Source: an uncultured Pelagibacteraceae bacterium
GTDB lineage: Bacteria > Pseudomonadota > Alphaproteobacteria > Pelagibacterales > Pelagibacteraceae
Reading direction: 5' to 3'
DNA: 64,000 nt
NCBI GenBank assembly: GCA_902572345.1
Contig: CACGEW010000005.1
Coordinates: 1 to 64,000, forward strand
The notes under the pieces are model-generated. The model was not told the origin of the DNA and ran no database searches. It saw nothing but the letters and a program-made list of their open reading frames with translations. The translations under genes were made by a program, and so were the position numbers. Shown piece after piece: positions 6,970 through 15,488 of the stretch (positions are counted from its first letter, which is position 1; every line of letters begins with the position of its first letter).

Positions 6970-9389
6970 AAATTATTAGATTTTAATATTTCAATATTAG
7001 ATTTATCATCAACTTCAATTTTTTTCGAGAACTCTTTACATTTAAAGTTTTTAACTTGAATTAAACCACCAGAAAATTCTTGTTTTTTATTATAAGCCTG
7101 TAAACAATACTCTGAATTACTTGAAAAAAAATTGTTAATTTTAACTTCTGCAAAATCTTTTGAGGCCACGACTGATTTAGATTTAATTGAATTAAGACTA
7201 TTTACATTTATATTGCTCAATTCACCTGCTGATATACCTTTATCACCACAATTTATCAAATCTATATCTTCAATTCTGTAATCTCCAAATGAAAAATCGG
7301 AACAGTCATTTCCGCTATTTTTAATATTAATTTTTTTAAAATAAAGTTTTGAAAAATCTCCATCCAATCCATCAAAAGATGAATTTGTAATATTTATTTT
7401 ATCAATTGATCCATTTGATCTAATAAAATTAATTGAGTCTTCACATTTGGCATCTTTTGTATTTATTTTTATATTTGCAACTTCCATATCAATCAATGAT
7501 ATGCATCCGGTTAGTCCGTTCGAGTCCCTTCTGATAATTTTAGATTTTTCAATTATCAAAGTATCTGTAAAATTTATTTCCCAGTCTTTCATATTGCCTT
7601 CAAAAATTACAATTTTACCTGACTTTTTAGATTTTATGATTTCAATTTTTTTTTTATTTTTATCTACTGTGAAATCAATGCCGCCAAACTTTTTAATCTT
7701 AAAATTATCAAACTGATATTCTTTCACTTGCAAAAATTTATTGAATTCTTTATTTCCAAACCATCCGTCAAAAATATCTTTTTTCTTATTTTTTCCAAGA
7801 AATATAAATTTTTTCTCTTTTTCTTTATATTTTTGAGAAATTAAATCTATAATTTTACTTTTATCTATTTTTAGATTCTTGCAGTTTTCACTCAATATAT
7901 TACAAGCTAAATATTCATTATTATGTTTTCCATTATATACTAGTAATCTATTGGCTTTATTAATTGAATTATCTTTAATAAATAAATTGTCGAAAATTTT
8001 TTTATTTTTAATATAAATTAAATTATTGTCTACTTTTTTTGTTTTTATAATTTTGTCTGCTTGTAAATTCTTTAAAAAGTTTAAATTGAATAAAATTTGA
8101 TCGATATATTTATCAAGAGTCTCTTTTTTAATTTTTACTCCTCTAGTTTTTAGTTTTAAGTGAAAACTTTTTTTGTCAATTTCATTTATTAAATCGTGAG
8201 CTTCTTCAGCAGTTGATGTAGAAACTTTAGGCACCTTACCTTTAAACATACCTGGATAATAAATATCTGGATTTTTATAAATTATTGAAATATTTTTACC
8301 TTCTAAATATTCCTTTTTTTTTAATTTGTTATCTTTATCCAATAAATCTGCTTGTCCATCGTAATAAATTGGAAAAAATTTTTTTGATATTGTATCAAAA
8401 TATATTCTTCTATTACCAGGAGTGAATGCATGTGTTGCATCCATTGAAATTAAAATTGTATCAAAGATTTTGAAATCTTTAAAAGAATTTTTATAAATAG
8501 TATTTTCTGCTGCGCCAACAAAATCTATCAGATCATCAGTATCAACATCACCCTGATCATAAAGAACGAGCTCATTTAAAATTGAAACACCAAATTCTGT
8601 TAAATATTTTTCATTTTTACCTTTTGAAATAAATTGATTGTTTATAGGTTTAAATTGGTGATTAAATACGGATCTTTTAATATTATATTTTTGCTTATCA
8701 CTAAAAGTGAATCTTTCATCACCTCTATAAACGGGATTTTCAATTTGATTATTAATTTCAATAAATTCCTTAACTATTTTCTCCTGAAAAATAAATTTTT
8801 TACTTTTATCATTGTAAGTTACTTGAACATTGGCCGTTCTAGGTGATAAAAAATTTATTTCATTTAAAAGAGTAGTTGCAATAACTTCATTATCGTATCC
8901 TCTTGTTATTGGTTTAAAAAGTATAAACTTTACTATCCCAAAAATATGACCATCTACTAAATTTACATTTAAGCTTGGAAGAAAATTCTCTGAGCGATGA
9001 TCAGCTAAATCACCATGGGGCCTGATTTTTGCTTTAATAAAACATTTTTTTTGTTTGTCTAACCCAACTACAATTCTGGCATCAACTCTTTTTCTAGTTT
9101 CATAAAATTTGTAATCGGAATTAAATTTTATTTGATTTTTTTTTGCTAAAATTTCTTCCTCAAGAAGTAATGTCTTCCATCTTCGATTATCTGAAATAAT
9201 AATCTCTAAATTTATTTTTTTAAATTCATTTGGATGTAATTGTAAGCTTTCTGAATAATTTAATTCATTACATTTTGGTATGCTGTTAATTTTAGTTTTT
9301 TTTATAATTTTATTTTGGTCGAAAACTATTTTTAAAATAATTGAAAATAGTAAAAATAAAAAAAAATACGAAACAATTCTTTTTACCAT
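6966..9389 (-). CDS. CotH-like protein with C-terminal beta-helix region
   Basis: 807 residues. An N-terminal hydrophobic anchor (about 5-25, VSYFFLFLLFSIILKIVF) would place the rest outside the cytoplasm. Residues around 110-370 look like a divergent CotH-kinase domain: KARIRPHGDLADHR, a FQEKIVKE strand, then DATHAF..GNRRIYFD and PIYYDGQADL in place of the DxDxxN-type catalytic part. About 560-800 is a run of short strands rich in Ile, Asn, Asp and Gly (for example KINITNSSFDGLDG, DIDLINCGDKGISAG) that looks like a right-handed parallel beta helix. Linkage to VTC and DUF4956 genes supports the CotH assignment. Kinase activity is not shown; catalytic residues should be checked by alignment. 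Confidence 0.6.
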   Translation of the reverse strand: MVKRIVSYFFLFLLFSIILKIVFDQNKIIKKTKINSIPKCNELNYSESLQLHPNEFKKINLEIIISDNRRWKTLLLEEEILAKKNQIKFNSDYKFYETRKRVDARIVVGLDKQKKCFIKAKIRPHGDLADHRSENFLPSLNVNLVDGHIFGIVKFILFKPITRGYDNEVIATTLLNEINFLSPRTANVQVTYNDKSKKFIFQEKIVKEFIEINNQIENPVYRGDERFTFSDKQKYNIKRSVFNHQFKPINNQFISKGKNEKYLTEFGVSILNELVLYDQGDVDTDDLIDFVGAAENTIYKNSFKDFKIFDTILISMDATHAFTPGNRRIYFDTISKKFFPIYYDGQADLLDKDNKLKKKEYLEGKNISIIYKNPDIYYPGMFKGKVPKVSTSTAEEAHDLINEIDKKSFHLKLKTRGVKIKKETLDKYIDQILFNLNFLKNLQADKIIKTKKVDNNLIYIKNKKIFDNLFIKDNSINKANRLLVYNGKHNNEYLACNILSENCKNLKIDKSKIIDLISQKYKEKEKKFIFLGKNKKKDIFDGWFGNKEFNKFLQVKEYQFDNFKIKKFGGIDFTVDKNKKKIEIIKSKKSGKIVIFEGNMKDWEINFTDTLIIEKSKIIRRDSNGLTGCISLIDMEVANIKINTKDAKCEDSINFIRSNGSIDKINITNSSFDGLDGDFSKLYFKKINIKNSGNDCSDFSFGDYRIEDIDLINCGDKGISAGELSNINVNSLNSIKSKSVVASKDFAEVKINNFFSSNSEYCLQAYNKKQEFSGGLIQVKNFKCKEFSKKIEVDDKSNIEILKSNNL

Positions 9390-10037
9390 TTAAGATTGCA
9401 AATCAGCTTTTACATTCACTATTCTTTTATCTTCTCTTATTTTTTTTTCAAAATCCTTTAATTCATTTCTTTCATTAAAAACAAGTCTGTAATAGTGATC
9501 ATTTTTTTCATGATAAAAATAAATCAATGATTTTGAGTTTTCAATTTCATCAATTCGCTCACTACTATTAATTTCAATTGAATAGTTTAAATTTCCATCT
9601 CCGAAAGAATAGTCAAATAAATTTAAACCAAACTTTCTAGTTATTATATTCGATAAACGTATTCCAAAAATTACAGAAACAATTAATAAAAAAAGCAGAA
9701 ATGCTAAATTCAAAGATACACTACAAGTTATTCCTAAAGTTAATAAACTAAAAAACATTACTAATTCAAATGGACTTTTTACTGGATTTCTGAATCGTAC
9801 TATTGATAATGCACCAATCATCCCAAGTGATAAAGCTATGTCAGATTTAATTACTGAAGTAATAATTAATGCTATAGATGGTAACAAAATATAAGTGCCA
9901 AGATGATGATAAGTGTTTGCCCATCTTTGACCCGATAAAACTAAAGATTGTCTGATAATAATTCCACTTATAGTTAAAAACAGTATTTTTATAAAATATG
10001 GATGTTGTAAATATTCGCTAAAATTTATAAGACTCAT
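9390..10037 (-). CDS. DUF4956 membrane protein
   Basis: 215 residues. About four transmembrane segments lie in the first 130 residues, with the conserved stretch ALSLGMIGALSIVRFRNPVKSPFEL that marks DUF4956; the last 80 residues form a soluble domain (YSIEINSSERIDEIE..., ending NVKADLQS) that looks like a small alpha/beta module. DUF4956 proteins are regularly encoded beside VTC-domain and CotH-like proteins, and that triad is intact here. The function is unknown; a membrane scaffold or transporter for a phosphorylated product is one possibility. It is directly adjacent to the CotH-like gene and 2 bases from galE. Confidence 0.8.
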   Translation of the reverse strand: MSLINFSEYLQHPYFIKILFLTISGIIIRQSLVLSGQRWANTYHHLGTYILLPSIALIITSVIKSDIALSLGMIGALSIVRFRNPVKSPFELVMFFSLLTLGITCSVSLNLAFLLFLLIVSVIFGIRLSNIITRKFGLNLFDYSFGDGNLNYSIEINSSERIDEIENSKSLIYFYHEKNDHYYRLVFNERNELKDFEKKIREDKRIVNVKADLQS

Positions 10038-10039
10038 AT

Positions 10040-11020
10040 TTAATTAATTAACTTTTTTTCCCAGCTTATACAACTTTTTACTATTTTACCAAGATTATTG
10101 AATTTTGGTGTCCATTTAATGAATTTAATCAATTTCTCATTTGAGGCAATAATTTTAACCAGATCGTTTTTTCTTCTTTTTGCGAATATAATATCAACTT
10201 TTTTAGTTGTTTGACTTTTAAACTCTTTCGCTACGTCCAAAACTGAGGTGCCTTTATTGTATCCACAGTTGAGAATCTTTGAAATTTTTAATTTATCAAT
10301 TTTTTTTAAAATTAAAAAATGTATTTCAGCTATATCTGCGACATGTATGAAATCTCTAATACATGAACCATCTTTAGTTTTATAATCTGATCCATAAATT
10401 CTTAATTTCGGATTATTTTTCAAAATTTCTCTGGAAAAATTTTTAAATAAATGATCGCTTTTTTTATTGATCAATCCAAATTTACCTGACGGACTAGAGC
10501 CAGCTATATTGAAATATCTCAATATACCATAATTAATCTGATTTTTTTTTGCAAATTCCTTAATTAATTTTTCTGCTTTTAATTTTGTTTTTCCATATAC
10601 ACTTTTTGGTTTTATTATTGAATTTTCTGATACTCTATATTGTCCTTCTTTATAAATGGCTGCGGTAGATGAAAATATAAAATTTTTGACACCTGTTTGC
10701 TTACATGCATTGAGAATTTTTTTTGTTCCTAATACATTGTTCTTATAATATTTATCTGGTTTTTTTTGCCCTTCTTCAATAATTAAATTAGCTGCTAAAT
10801 GTATTATAGAGTCAATATTGAATTTTTTAATTAAATTATTTATCTTTAATTGATTTCGAATATTTATTTTAAAAAATTTGGCTTTTCTATTTAAAAGTTT
10901 TTTGTGACCAGTAGATAAATTATCAACTATAAAAACTTTTTTATTTTTTTTTAATAGAATTTCTGCAACATGAGAGCCTATATAACCTGCGCCGCCAGTA
11001 ATTAGAATATTTTTAATCAT
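10040..11020 (-). CDS. galE: UDP-glucose 4-epimerase family protein (GalE-like)
   Basis: 326 residues of the extended short-chain dehydrogenase family. The Rossmann motif GGAGYIGSH is at 8-16, and the catalytic Tyr-x-x-x-Lys is seen as SVYGKTK around 140-146. The GTKKILNACKQTGVKNFIFSS stretch and length fit UDP-hexose 4-epimerases. It would interconvert UDP-glucose and UDP-galactose or the N-acetyl forms, feeding surface polysaccharide. It is cotranscribed with the DUF4956/CotH/VTC genes, which suggests that this cluster handles a cell-surface or sugar-linked product. Closely related epimerases cannot be told apart by eye, so the symbol is family-level. Confidence 0.85.
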   Translation of the reverse strand: MIKNILITGGAGYIGSHVAEILLKKNKKVFIVDNLSTGHKKLLNRKAKFFKINIRNQLKINNLIKKFNIDSIIHLAANLIIEEGQKKPDKYYKNNVLGTKKILNACKQTGVKNFIFSSTAAIYKEGQYRVSENSIIKPKSVYGKTKLKAEKLIKEFAKKNQINYGILRYFNIAGSSPSGKFGLINKKSDHLFKNFSREILKNNPKLRIYGSDYKTKDGSCIRDFIHVADIAEIHFLILKKIDKLKISKILNCGYNKGTSVLDVAKEFKSQTTKKVDIIFAKRRKNDLVKIIASNEKLIKFIKWTPKFNNLGKIVKSCISWEKKLIN

Positions 11021-11024
11021 ATTA

Positions 11025-11282
11025 TTAAGTTATATTAAACAACTTCTTTCCTAAAGGGCTTAATGGTTTCTGTGGAACTAAATCTTTACCAATTTTTTTT
11101 TTAGTTAATTCAAGTAGTTTTTTTGCTAACCCTTGTTTTCTAAAAGCTGGATTAACAAATATATATTCAATCTCACCATTATTATTAAAGCGAATAAACC
11201 CTATCGTCGTGTTTTTATTTTTAAATGTAATAACTCCATCATTTTCACTTATTAAATAATTTGAGATTTCATTTTTACTCAT
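11025..11282 (-). CDS. Small GNAT-like N-acetyltransferase
   Basis: 85 residues. The core of a GNAT fold is visible: beta strands TIGFIRFNNNGEIEYIFVNP and the acetyl-CoA binding motif RKQGLAKKLLELTKKK (about 48-63), which corresponds to the R/Q-x-x-G-x-G/A loop and helix. It is shorter than most GNAT enzymes (usually 140 or more) but matches the minimal acetyltransferase type. The ATG lies only 4 bases after the CCA end of tRNA-Arg, with no room for a Shine-Dalgarno site. Target is unknown. Confidence 0.65.
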   Translation of the reverse strand: MSKNEISNYLISENDGVITFKNKNTTIGFIRFNNNGEIEYIFVNPAFRKQGLAKKLLELTKKKIGKDLVPQKPLSPLGKKLFNIT

Positions 11283-11286
11283 AAAA

Positions 11287-11363
11287 TGGCGCGCCCTGAA
11301 GGATTCGAACCTACGACCCTCGGTTTAGAAAACCGATGCTCTATCCAACTGAGCTAAGGGCGC
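11287..11363 (-). tRNA. tRNA-Arg (anticodon UCU)
   Basis: Minus strand: acceptor GCGCCCT pairs with AGGGCGC, D-arm TAGCTCAGTTGGATAGAGC, anticodon arm TCGGT-TTTCTAA-ACCGA with anticodon TCT, T-arm GTAGGTTCGAATCCT region, discriminator G and an encoded CCA, 77 bases in all. It decodes AGA, the main Arg codon in this AT-rich genome. A TATAAT sequence ends 4 bases before the mature 5' end, inside the 18-base gap after the iron ATPase gene, and could be its own promoter with start near the mature end. Confidence 0.97.
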
Positions 11364-11381
11364 ATAAATTATATCTTTTAC

Positions 11382-12440
11382 TTAAAAACACACTAGATGG
11401 TCAATATAAATCGGTGTCTTTACTCCAAATTTTTCTTCAACCTCATGTTGATGGATATGATGGGAATGTACAAATACAGGTATTAAATCATCATTTTTAG
11501 TTTTTAGTGTATAAATAAAATTAGTTCCTCTAAATTTTCTGTCAATTATTTCTAGTTTTAAATTGCTTTTATCATCATGTTCTAAATCGTCTGGTTGTAC
11601 TAACAATTTTACAGCAGTTCCTTTTTTATATTTTTTTACAAAATTTCCTTTAATCACTCCTAAGCACTTATGTTCAACACTGCTATCATTTAAAACTGTA
11701 GCATCCACTAATATTCCTCTATTTAAAAAATTTACCACTTCAATAGAATTTGGATAATGATAAATATTGTATGGTGTATCAAATTGCTTCATAGTTTGGC
11801 TTAAGAGTATTCCACAATAATCAGCCATGTAAAAAGCTTCGTAGGAATCGTGGGTTACTATGATTGTGGTAATTTTCTTCTCTTTTAAAATCTTTTTTAT
11901 ATTTTGTTGTAATTCAACTTTTAAGCTTTCATCAACATTTGAAAAAGGCTCATCAAGTAGAAGTAGATCTGGTTTTGACATCAACGATCTTGCCAGTGAA
12001 ACTCTTTGTGCTTCACCCGCGCTTACTTGGTGAGGGTATTTTTTCGCTAAACCCTCTAAATGCAAAAGTTTAATTAATTCGTCTGACTCAAAATTGTAAT
12101 TTGCATTTCTATTTCTTTTTGCACCAAAATTAATATTTTCTAAAATTGTATAGTGAGGGAATAAACTGTTATCTTGAAATGAGAGAGCTACATTTCTTTT
12201 TTCAGGTTCAATGTGATCAATTTCAGATGATAAAAGTCTCCCCTTTAAAAAAATCTTACCTTTAGGTATTTTTTGTAATCCAGCGATTGATCTAAGTATT
12301 GTTGTTTTTCCTATACCAGAAGGTCCTAATAAACAAATGATATCACCCTCATTTTTAATAGTAAGATTAAAATCTAATACTTTATTTTTTTTACTAGCCA
12401 CAAAAGTGGTATTATTGATTTCAAGAAAGTTAATAGACAT
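11382..12440 (-). CDS. fbpC: Ferric-iron ABC transporter ATP-binding protein
   Basis: 352 residues. Walker A GPSGIGKTT lies near 40-48, the signature VSAGEAQR (a slightly divergent LSGGQ) near 138-145, Walker B LLLDEPFSNVD near 158-168 and H-loop VTHDSYEAF near 190-198, then a C-terminal TOBE-like domain. It resembles FbpC/FutC/AfuC ATPases. It follows the permease gene by 15 bases and the binding-protein gene further upstream, so one iron-uptake operon is clear. It would drive Fe(III) import at the inner face of the membrane and fall under the Fur-like promoter at 15383-15411. HTCC1062-type annotations often use sfu names. Confidence 0.9.
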   Translation of the reverse strand: MSINFLEINNTTFVASKKNKVLDFNLTIKNEGDIICLLGPSGIGKTTILRSIAGLQKIPKGKIFLKGRLLSSEIDHIEPEKRNVALSFQDNSLFPHYTILENINFGAKRNRNANYNFESDELIKLLHLEGLAKKYPHQVSAGEAQRVSLARSLMSKPDLLLLDEPFSNVDESLKVELQQNIKKILKEKKITTIIVTHDSYEAFYMADYCGILLSQTMKQFDTPYNIYHYPNSIEVVNFLNRGILVDATVLNDSSVEHKCLGVIKGNFVKKYKKGTAVKLLVQPDDLEHDDKSNLKLEIIDRKFRGTNFIYTLKTKNDDLIPVFVHSHHIHQHEVEEKFGVKTPIYIDHLVCF

Positions 12441-12455
12441 ATATTGAATATAATA

Positions 12456-14114
12456 TTATTTTTCAGAAAGTATATGCTTAGAGGTGAAAAATATTAAAAT
12501 TCCAGACCAAAAGATAAGCAATAATGAAGGAAGCGCTGCCGCTTCAAGCAAATCTTGTGATGCATATGCGTAAGCTTTTGTTGCAAAAGTCTCAAAATTA
12601 AAAGGTCTAAGTATTAAAGTAATTGGTAATTCCTTAATGATTTCAATAGCAATTAAAATACTAACTAAATAAATACTGTTTTTTAAATTAGGAATATGAA
12701 CTTTTCTGAAAGTTCTAAATTTTGAATATCCTAATAAGTAAGAACTATCGTCAATGGACTGATTTATTTTAAGATAGCTCGATTTTATTCCATTAAATGC
12801 CAGAGAATAGAATCTAATAAAATATGCAGCTATTAATCCAAATATTGATCCAATAAATATACTCTTGATGCTTATCAGACCAAAATTGTTAGTAAGAATA
12901 TCACTTAACCACGAAAAAAATGAAATAAATGCTACGGCTAATATAACCCCAGGTATCGCATAACCTGAAATTGAAAACATACTTAAATTATCTAATATTT
13001 TACTTTTTGATATTCTGTTTCCAAAATTAATTAAAAAGGCTAACGAAATTAATACTAGACTAGCAAGAAATACTAATAATAAAGTATTTAAATTTAGTTC
13101 TAATATGTTCGTGTCTTGGAAATATTTAGGAAATTTAGCTGTCCAATAAATCATCTGGCTTAATGGAAATATAAAACTCAATAAAAAAATAAGTGAGCAA
13201 AAGAATATCGGATATAATGATTTTTTTCCCTTCAACTCAATTTTTGGTATTTTGCGAAAACCTGCATTAGTATTTTGATGATATTTTGCACCTCCACGTG
13301 AGTAATTTTCAACTAAAAATAAAGATAATATAATAATTAAAAGAATAAATGATAATTGATTAGCTGTATTCAAATCATCAAAAGCCAACCAAGAATTATA
13401 AATTCCAGTAGTTAAAGTTGAAACACTAAAAAAAGAAACTGTTCCAAAATCAGATAAACACTCCATAGCGACCAAAGATAAACCAGCTACAATTGCAGGT
13501 CTTGCTGAAGGTAATATGATTCTGAAAAAACTCTCTTTTGCAGATAAGCCTAAATTTTTACTCACTTCGATTAAGTTATTTGATTGGTGGTAAAATGAAG
13601 CTCGAGTTAAAACATAAACATATCCAAATAATGAAAAAGACATTGAAATAATTGCACCAAATATTCCATCAAATTTTGGTATATGTTTATTATAATTATA
13701 TTCACCAAATATCCATGTTAATAAAGAGAACAAAGACCCATAGTTTTCAAAAAAAGCAGTTAAAGAGTATGCATAAATATAAGCAGGAACAGCGAATGAT
13801 AATATTAGTGACCATTTAAAAAAATTTACTCCCCAAAAATTATAAAATGACACGAAGTAAGCAGAGAGCACCCCAAAAATAAAAGTTAAGGATAAAACCC
13901 CAAATAAAATTATTGTAGAATTTATTATGTAATCTTTTAAAAATGTTGATTTTAAAAGTTCCATATACTCACTTGTAGAACTAAAATAACTTGAAAAAAC
14001 AGTTAATATTGGAATTGCAACAAATAAAGATACCGCAAATGAACTAATATACCAAAAATTTGGTTTTTTATTTATCATTTGAAGGGGTTTAAGACTTGAA
14101 TTAAAAAACGTCAA
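12456..14114 (-). CDS. fbpB: Ferric-iron ABC transporter permease (fused double domain)
   Basis: 552 residues with about twelve hydrophobic segments and two copies of the binding-protein-dependent permease domain; the EAA-type loops are LIEVSKNLGLSAKESFFRIILPSARP (about 180-205) and the second copy near KINQSIDDSSYLLGYSKFRTFRKVHIP. This duplicated architecture and length are typical of FbpB/SfuB iron permeases. The gene starts 4 bases after a short candidate ORF and is followed by the ATPase gene. It would form the whole membrane channel for ferric iron delivered by the periplasmic binding protein. Confidence 0.92.
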   Translation of the reverse strand: MTFFNSSLKPLQMINKKPNFWYISSFAVSLFVAIPILTVFSSYFSSTSEYMELLKSTFLKDYIINSTIILFGVLSLTFIFGVLSAYFVSFYNFWGVNFFKWSLILSFAVPAYIYAYSLTAFFENYGSLFSLLTWIFGEYNYNKHIPKFDGIFGAIISMSFSLFGYVYVLTRASFYHQSNNLIEVSKNLGLSAKESFFRIILPSARPAIVAGLSLVAMECLSDFGTVSFFSVSTLTTGIYNSWLAFDDLNTANQLSFILLIIILSLFLVENYSRGGAKYHQNTNAGFRKIPKIELKGKKSLYPIFFCSLIFLLSFIFPLSQMIYWTAKFPKYFQDTNILELNLNTLLLVFLASLVLISLAFLINFGNRISKSKILDNLSMFSISGYAIPGVILAVAFISFFSWLSDILTNNFGLISIKSIFIGSIFGLIAAYFIRFYSLAFNGIKSSYLKINQSIDDSSYLLGYSKFRTFRKVHIPNLKNSIYLVSILIAIEIIKELPITLILRPFNFETFATKAYAYASQDLLEAAALPSLLLIFWSGILIFFTSKHILSEK

Positions 14115-14118
14115 TTAC

Positions 14119-14265
14119 TTATTTTTCTTTAAATATTGAGGAAACTATACTTTTAATCTCTTGTATTTTCATTTCGGAAAGATCTCTACTCGCAATTTTT
14201 CTCTGCATTTTTTTAACTTCATTCATACAAGGCGAACATCCAGTTTTCAAACTGTTCAAATTCAC
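14119..14265 (-). CDS. Candidate 48-residue ORF between iron binding-protein and permease genes
   Basis: Too short for the ORF track. From a GTG at 14265 the frame reads 48 codons, includes GCSPCMNEV (a CxxC) followed by a basic amphipathic stretch (VKKMQRKIASRD), and ends 4 bases before the permease ATG, spacing that fits translational coupling. The start is uncertain: an ATG at 14290 lies in another frame and would join this frame only by slippage at a run of seven A residues. The same DNA can fold as a hairpin, so it may be untranslated. No family recognised. Confidence 0.4.
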   Translation of the reverse strand: MNLNSLKTGCSPCMNEVKKMQRKIASRDLSEMKIQEIKSIVSSIFKEK

Positions 14266-14312
14266 ATCTTTTTTTAATGTTCGCCTCATAACTTAACTAA
14301 CAACTTTGGGTC

Positions 14313-15347
14313 TTACTTCCAACCTGCGCCTGTCATTGCTGCAAGAGCGTCGGCTTGTAATTTACCGTAGTTAACGACTTTAGTTTTAAGATCTTGTTTA
14401 AAATCTAACCCCATATTAACTACTAGTGGATGCGGTGAAACACCTGCAATCATTGGATACTCAAAAGTATTATTTACTATGTGGTTTTGTGCTTCTTCAC
14501 TTAGTAAAAATTCTACTAATTTTATCGCATTAGCTTTATTTGGTGCTCCTTTAACAAGTCCTGCACCACTAATGTTCATGTGGGTTCCTCTGCCATCTTG
14601 ATTTGGAAAGAAAGGTTTAACTTTTTTAGCTGCTGCTTGCTGCTCAGGTCCTTTTTTACCTGATAGCATAAGTGCTAAATAGTAAGTATTAGCTACAGCT
14701 ATATCCGCTTCGCCTGCTGCTACTGCAAGTATTTGAGCTCTATCATTTCCTTTTGGTGCTCTTGCCATATTAGCAACCATACCTTTTGACCAGTCAGCTA
14801 CAGCTCCTTTACCATTGTTTTTTATTAAAGATGCCACTAAAGACTGGTTGTAGATATTGTTAGACGCTCTTATAACAACTCTGCCTTTCCATTTTGGATC
14901 AGCTAAGCTTTCATAAGTTAAACCTGCTAATTCAGCTCCTGATACTCTCTCCGGTGCGAAATAAACTATACGTGCTCTTTTTGCTATACCTGTCCATTTA
15001 GAAGTTCTAAAATTACTCGGTACAGCAGATTTAATAACTTTTGTGTTTAACCCACCTTGAAGCATTCCTTTAGCATCAAAAGCTCCTAATCTTCCTGCAT
15101 CAGCAGTTATATAAAGGTCGGCTACACTGTCGGCACCTTCCTCTATTATTCTTTTCTCTAAAGCACCAGATTTTCCAGATATTACGTTTACTTTAATACC
15201 AGTTTTAGCTGTGAACTTTTCGTATAATTGAACATCAGAGTCATAATGTCTTGCACTGAAAATATTTACTTCATTAGCAAATAAACTAGAAACAAATGCA
15301 AATAACAATAAAACTGATGTTAATGTAACTTTTTTCATATTTTTCAT
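14313..15347 (-). CDS. fbpA: Ferric-iron periplasmic binding protein
   Basis: 344 residues. A signal peptide MKNMKKVTLTSVLLLFAFVSSLFA is followed by the mature start NEVNIFSARHYDSD, as in FbpA/FutA/IdiA. The later stretch AVANTYYLALML carries the tyrosine pair that coordinates Fe(III) in this family. An alternative ATG at 15338 gives a slightly shorter signal sequence and better spacing from the AAGAAG-type ribosome site. It is the first gene of the operon and lies 36 bases from a promoter with two Fur-box-like sites. It would bind Fe(III) in the periplasm for FbpB/FbpC. Confidence 0.93.
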   Translation of the reverse strand: MKNMKKVTLTSVLLLFAFVSSLFANEVNIFSARHYDSDVQLYEKFTAKTGIKVNVISGKSGALEKRIIEEGADSVADLYITADAGRLGAFDAKGMLQGGLNTKVIKSAVPSNFRTSKWTGIAKRARIVYFAPERVSGAELAGLTYESLADPKWKGRVVIRASNNIYNQSLVASLIKNNGKGAVADWSKGMVANMARAPKGNDRAQILAVAAGEADIAVANTYYLALMLSGKKGPEQQAAAKKVKPFFPNQDGRGTHMNISGAGLVKGAPNKANAIKLVEFLLSEEAQNHIVNNTFEYPMIAGVSPHPLVVNMGLDFKQDLKTKVVNYGKLQADALAAMTGAGWK

Positions 15348-15363
15348 CTTTCTTCTTTAGATT

Positions 15364-15411
15364 GATAATGATTTGCATTTACAGTATAATGAGAATGATT
15401 ATCATTAGCAA
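15364..15411 (-). promoter_or_regulatory. Iron-operon promoter with two Fur-box-like operators
   Basis: On the minus strand TTGCTA (15406-15411) and TATACT (15383-15388) are separated by 17 bases, a standard -35/-10 pair. GAGAATGATTATCATTAGC at 15391-15409 matches the classical 19-base Fur consensus at 16 of 19 positions and covers the spacer and -35. A second, weaker copy, GATAATGATTTGCATTTAC at 15364-15382 (14 of 19), covers the expected transcription start. Placement fits iron-dependent repression of fbpA. Confidence 0.85.
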
Positions 15412-15488
15412 TATTGTCGCAGATTAAAAATTACATTAATTAAAAAACTATAAGTTGCCTGATAAAAGAAAATAGAGTTATATAAATT

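Noticed and set aside
4200-11363. Genomic island integrated at tRNA-Arg
   Set aside because: The cluster sits next to the tRNA 3' end, but no second copy of the tRNA end (TTCAGGGCGCGCCA), integrase or base-composition change was seen at the other side.
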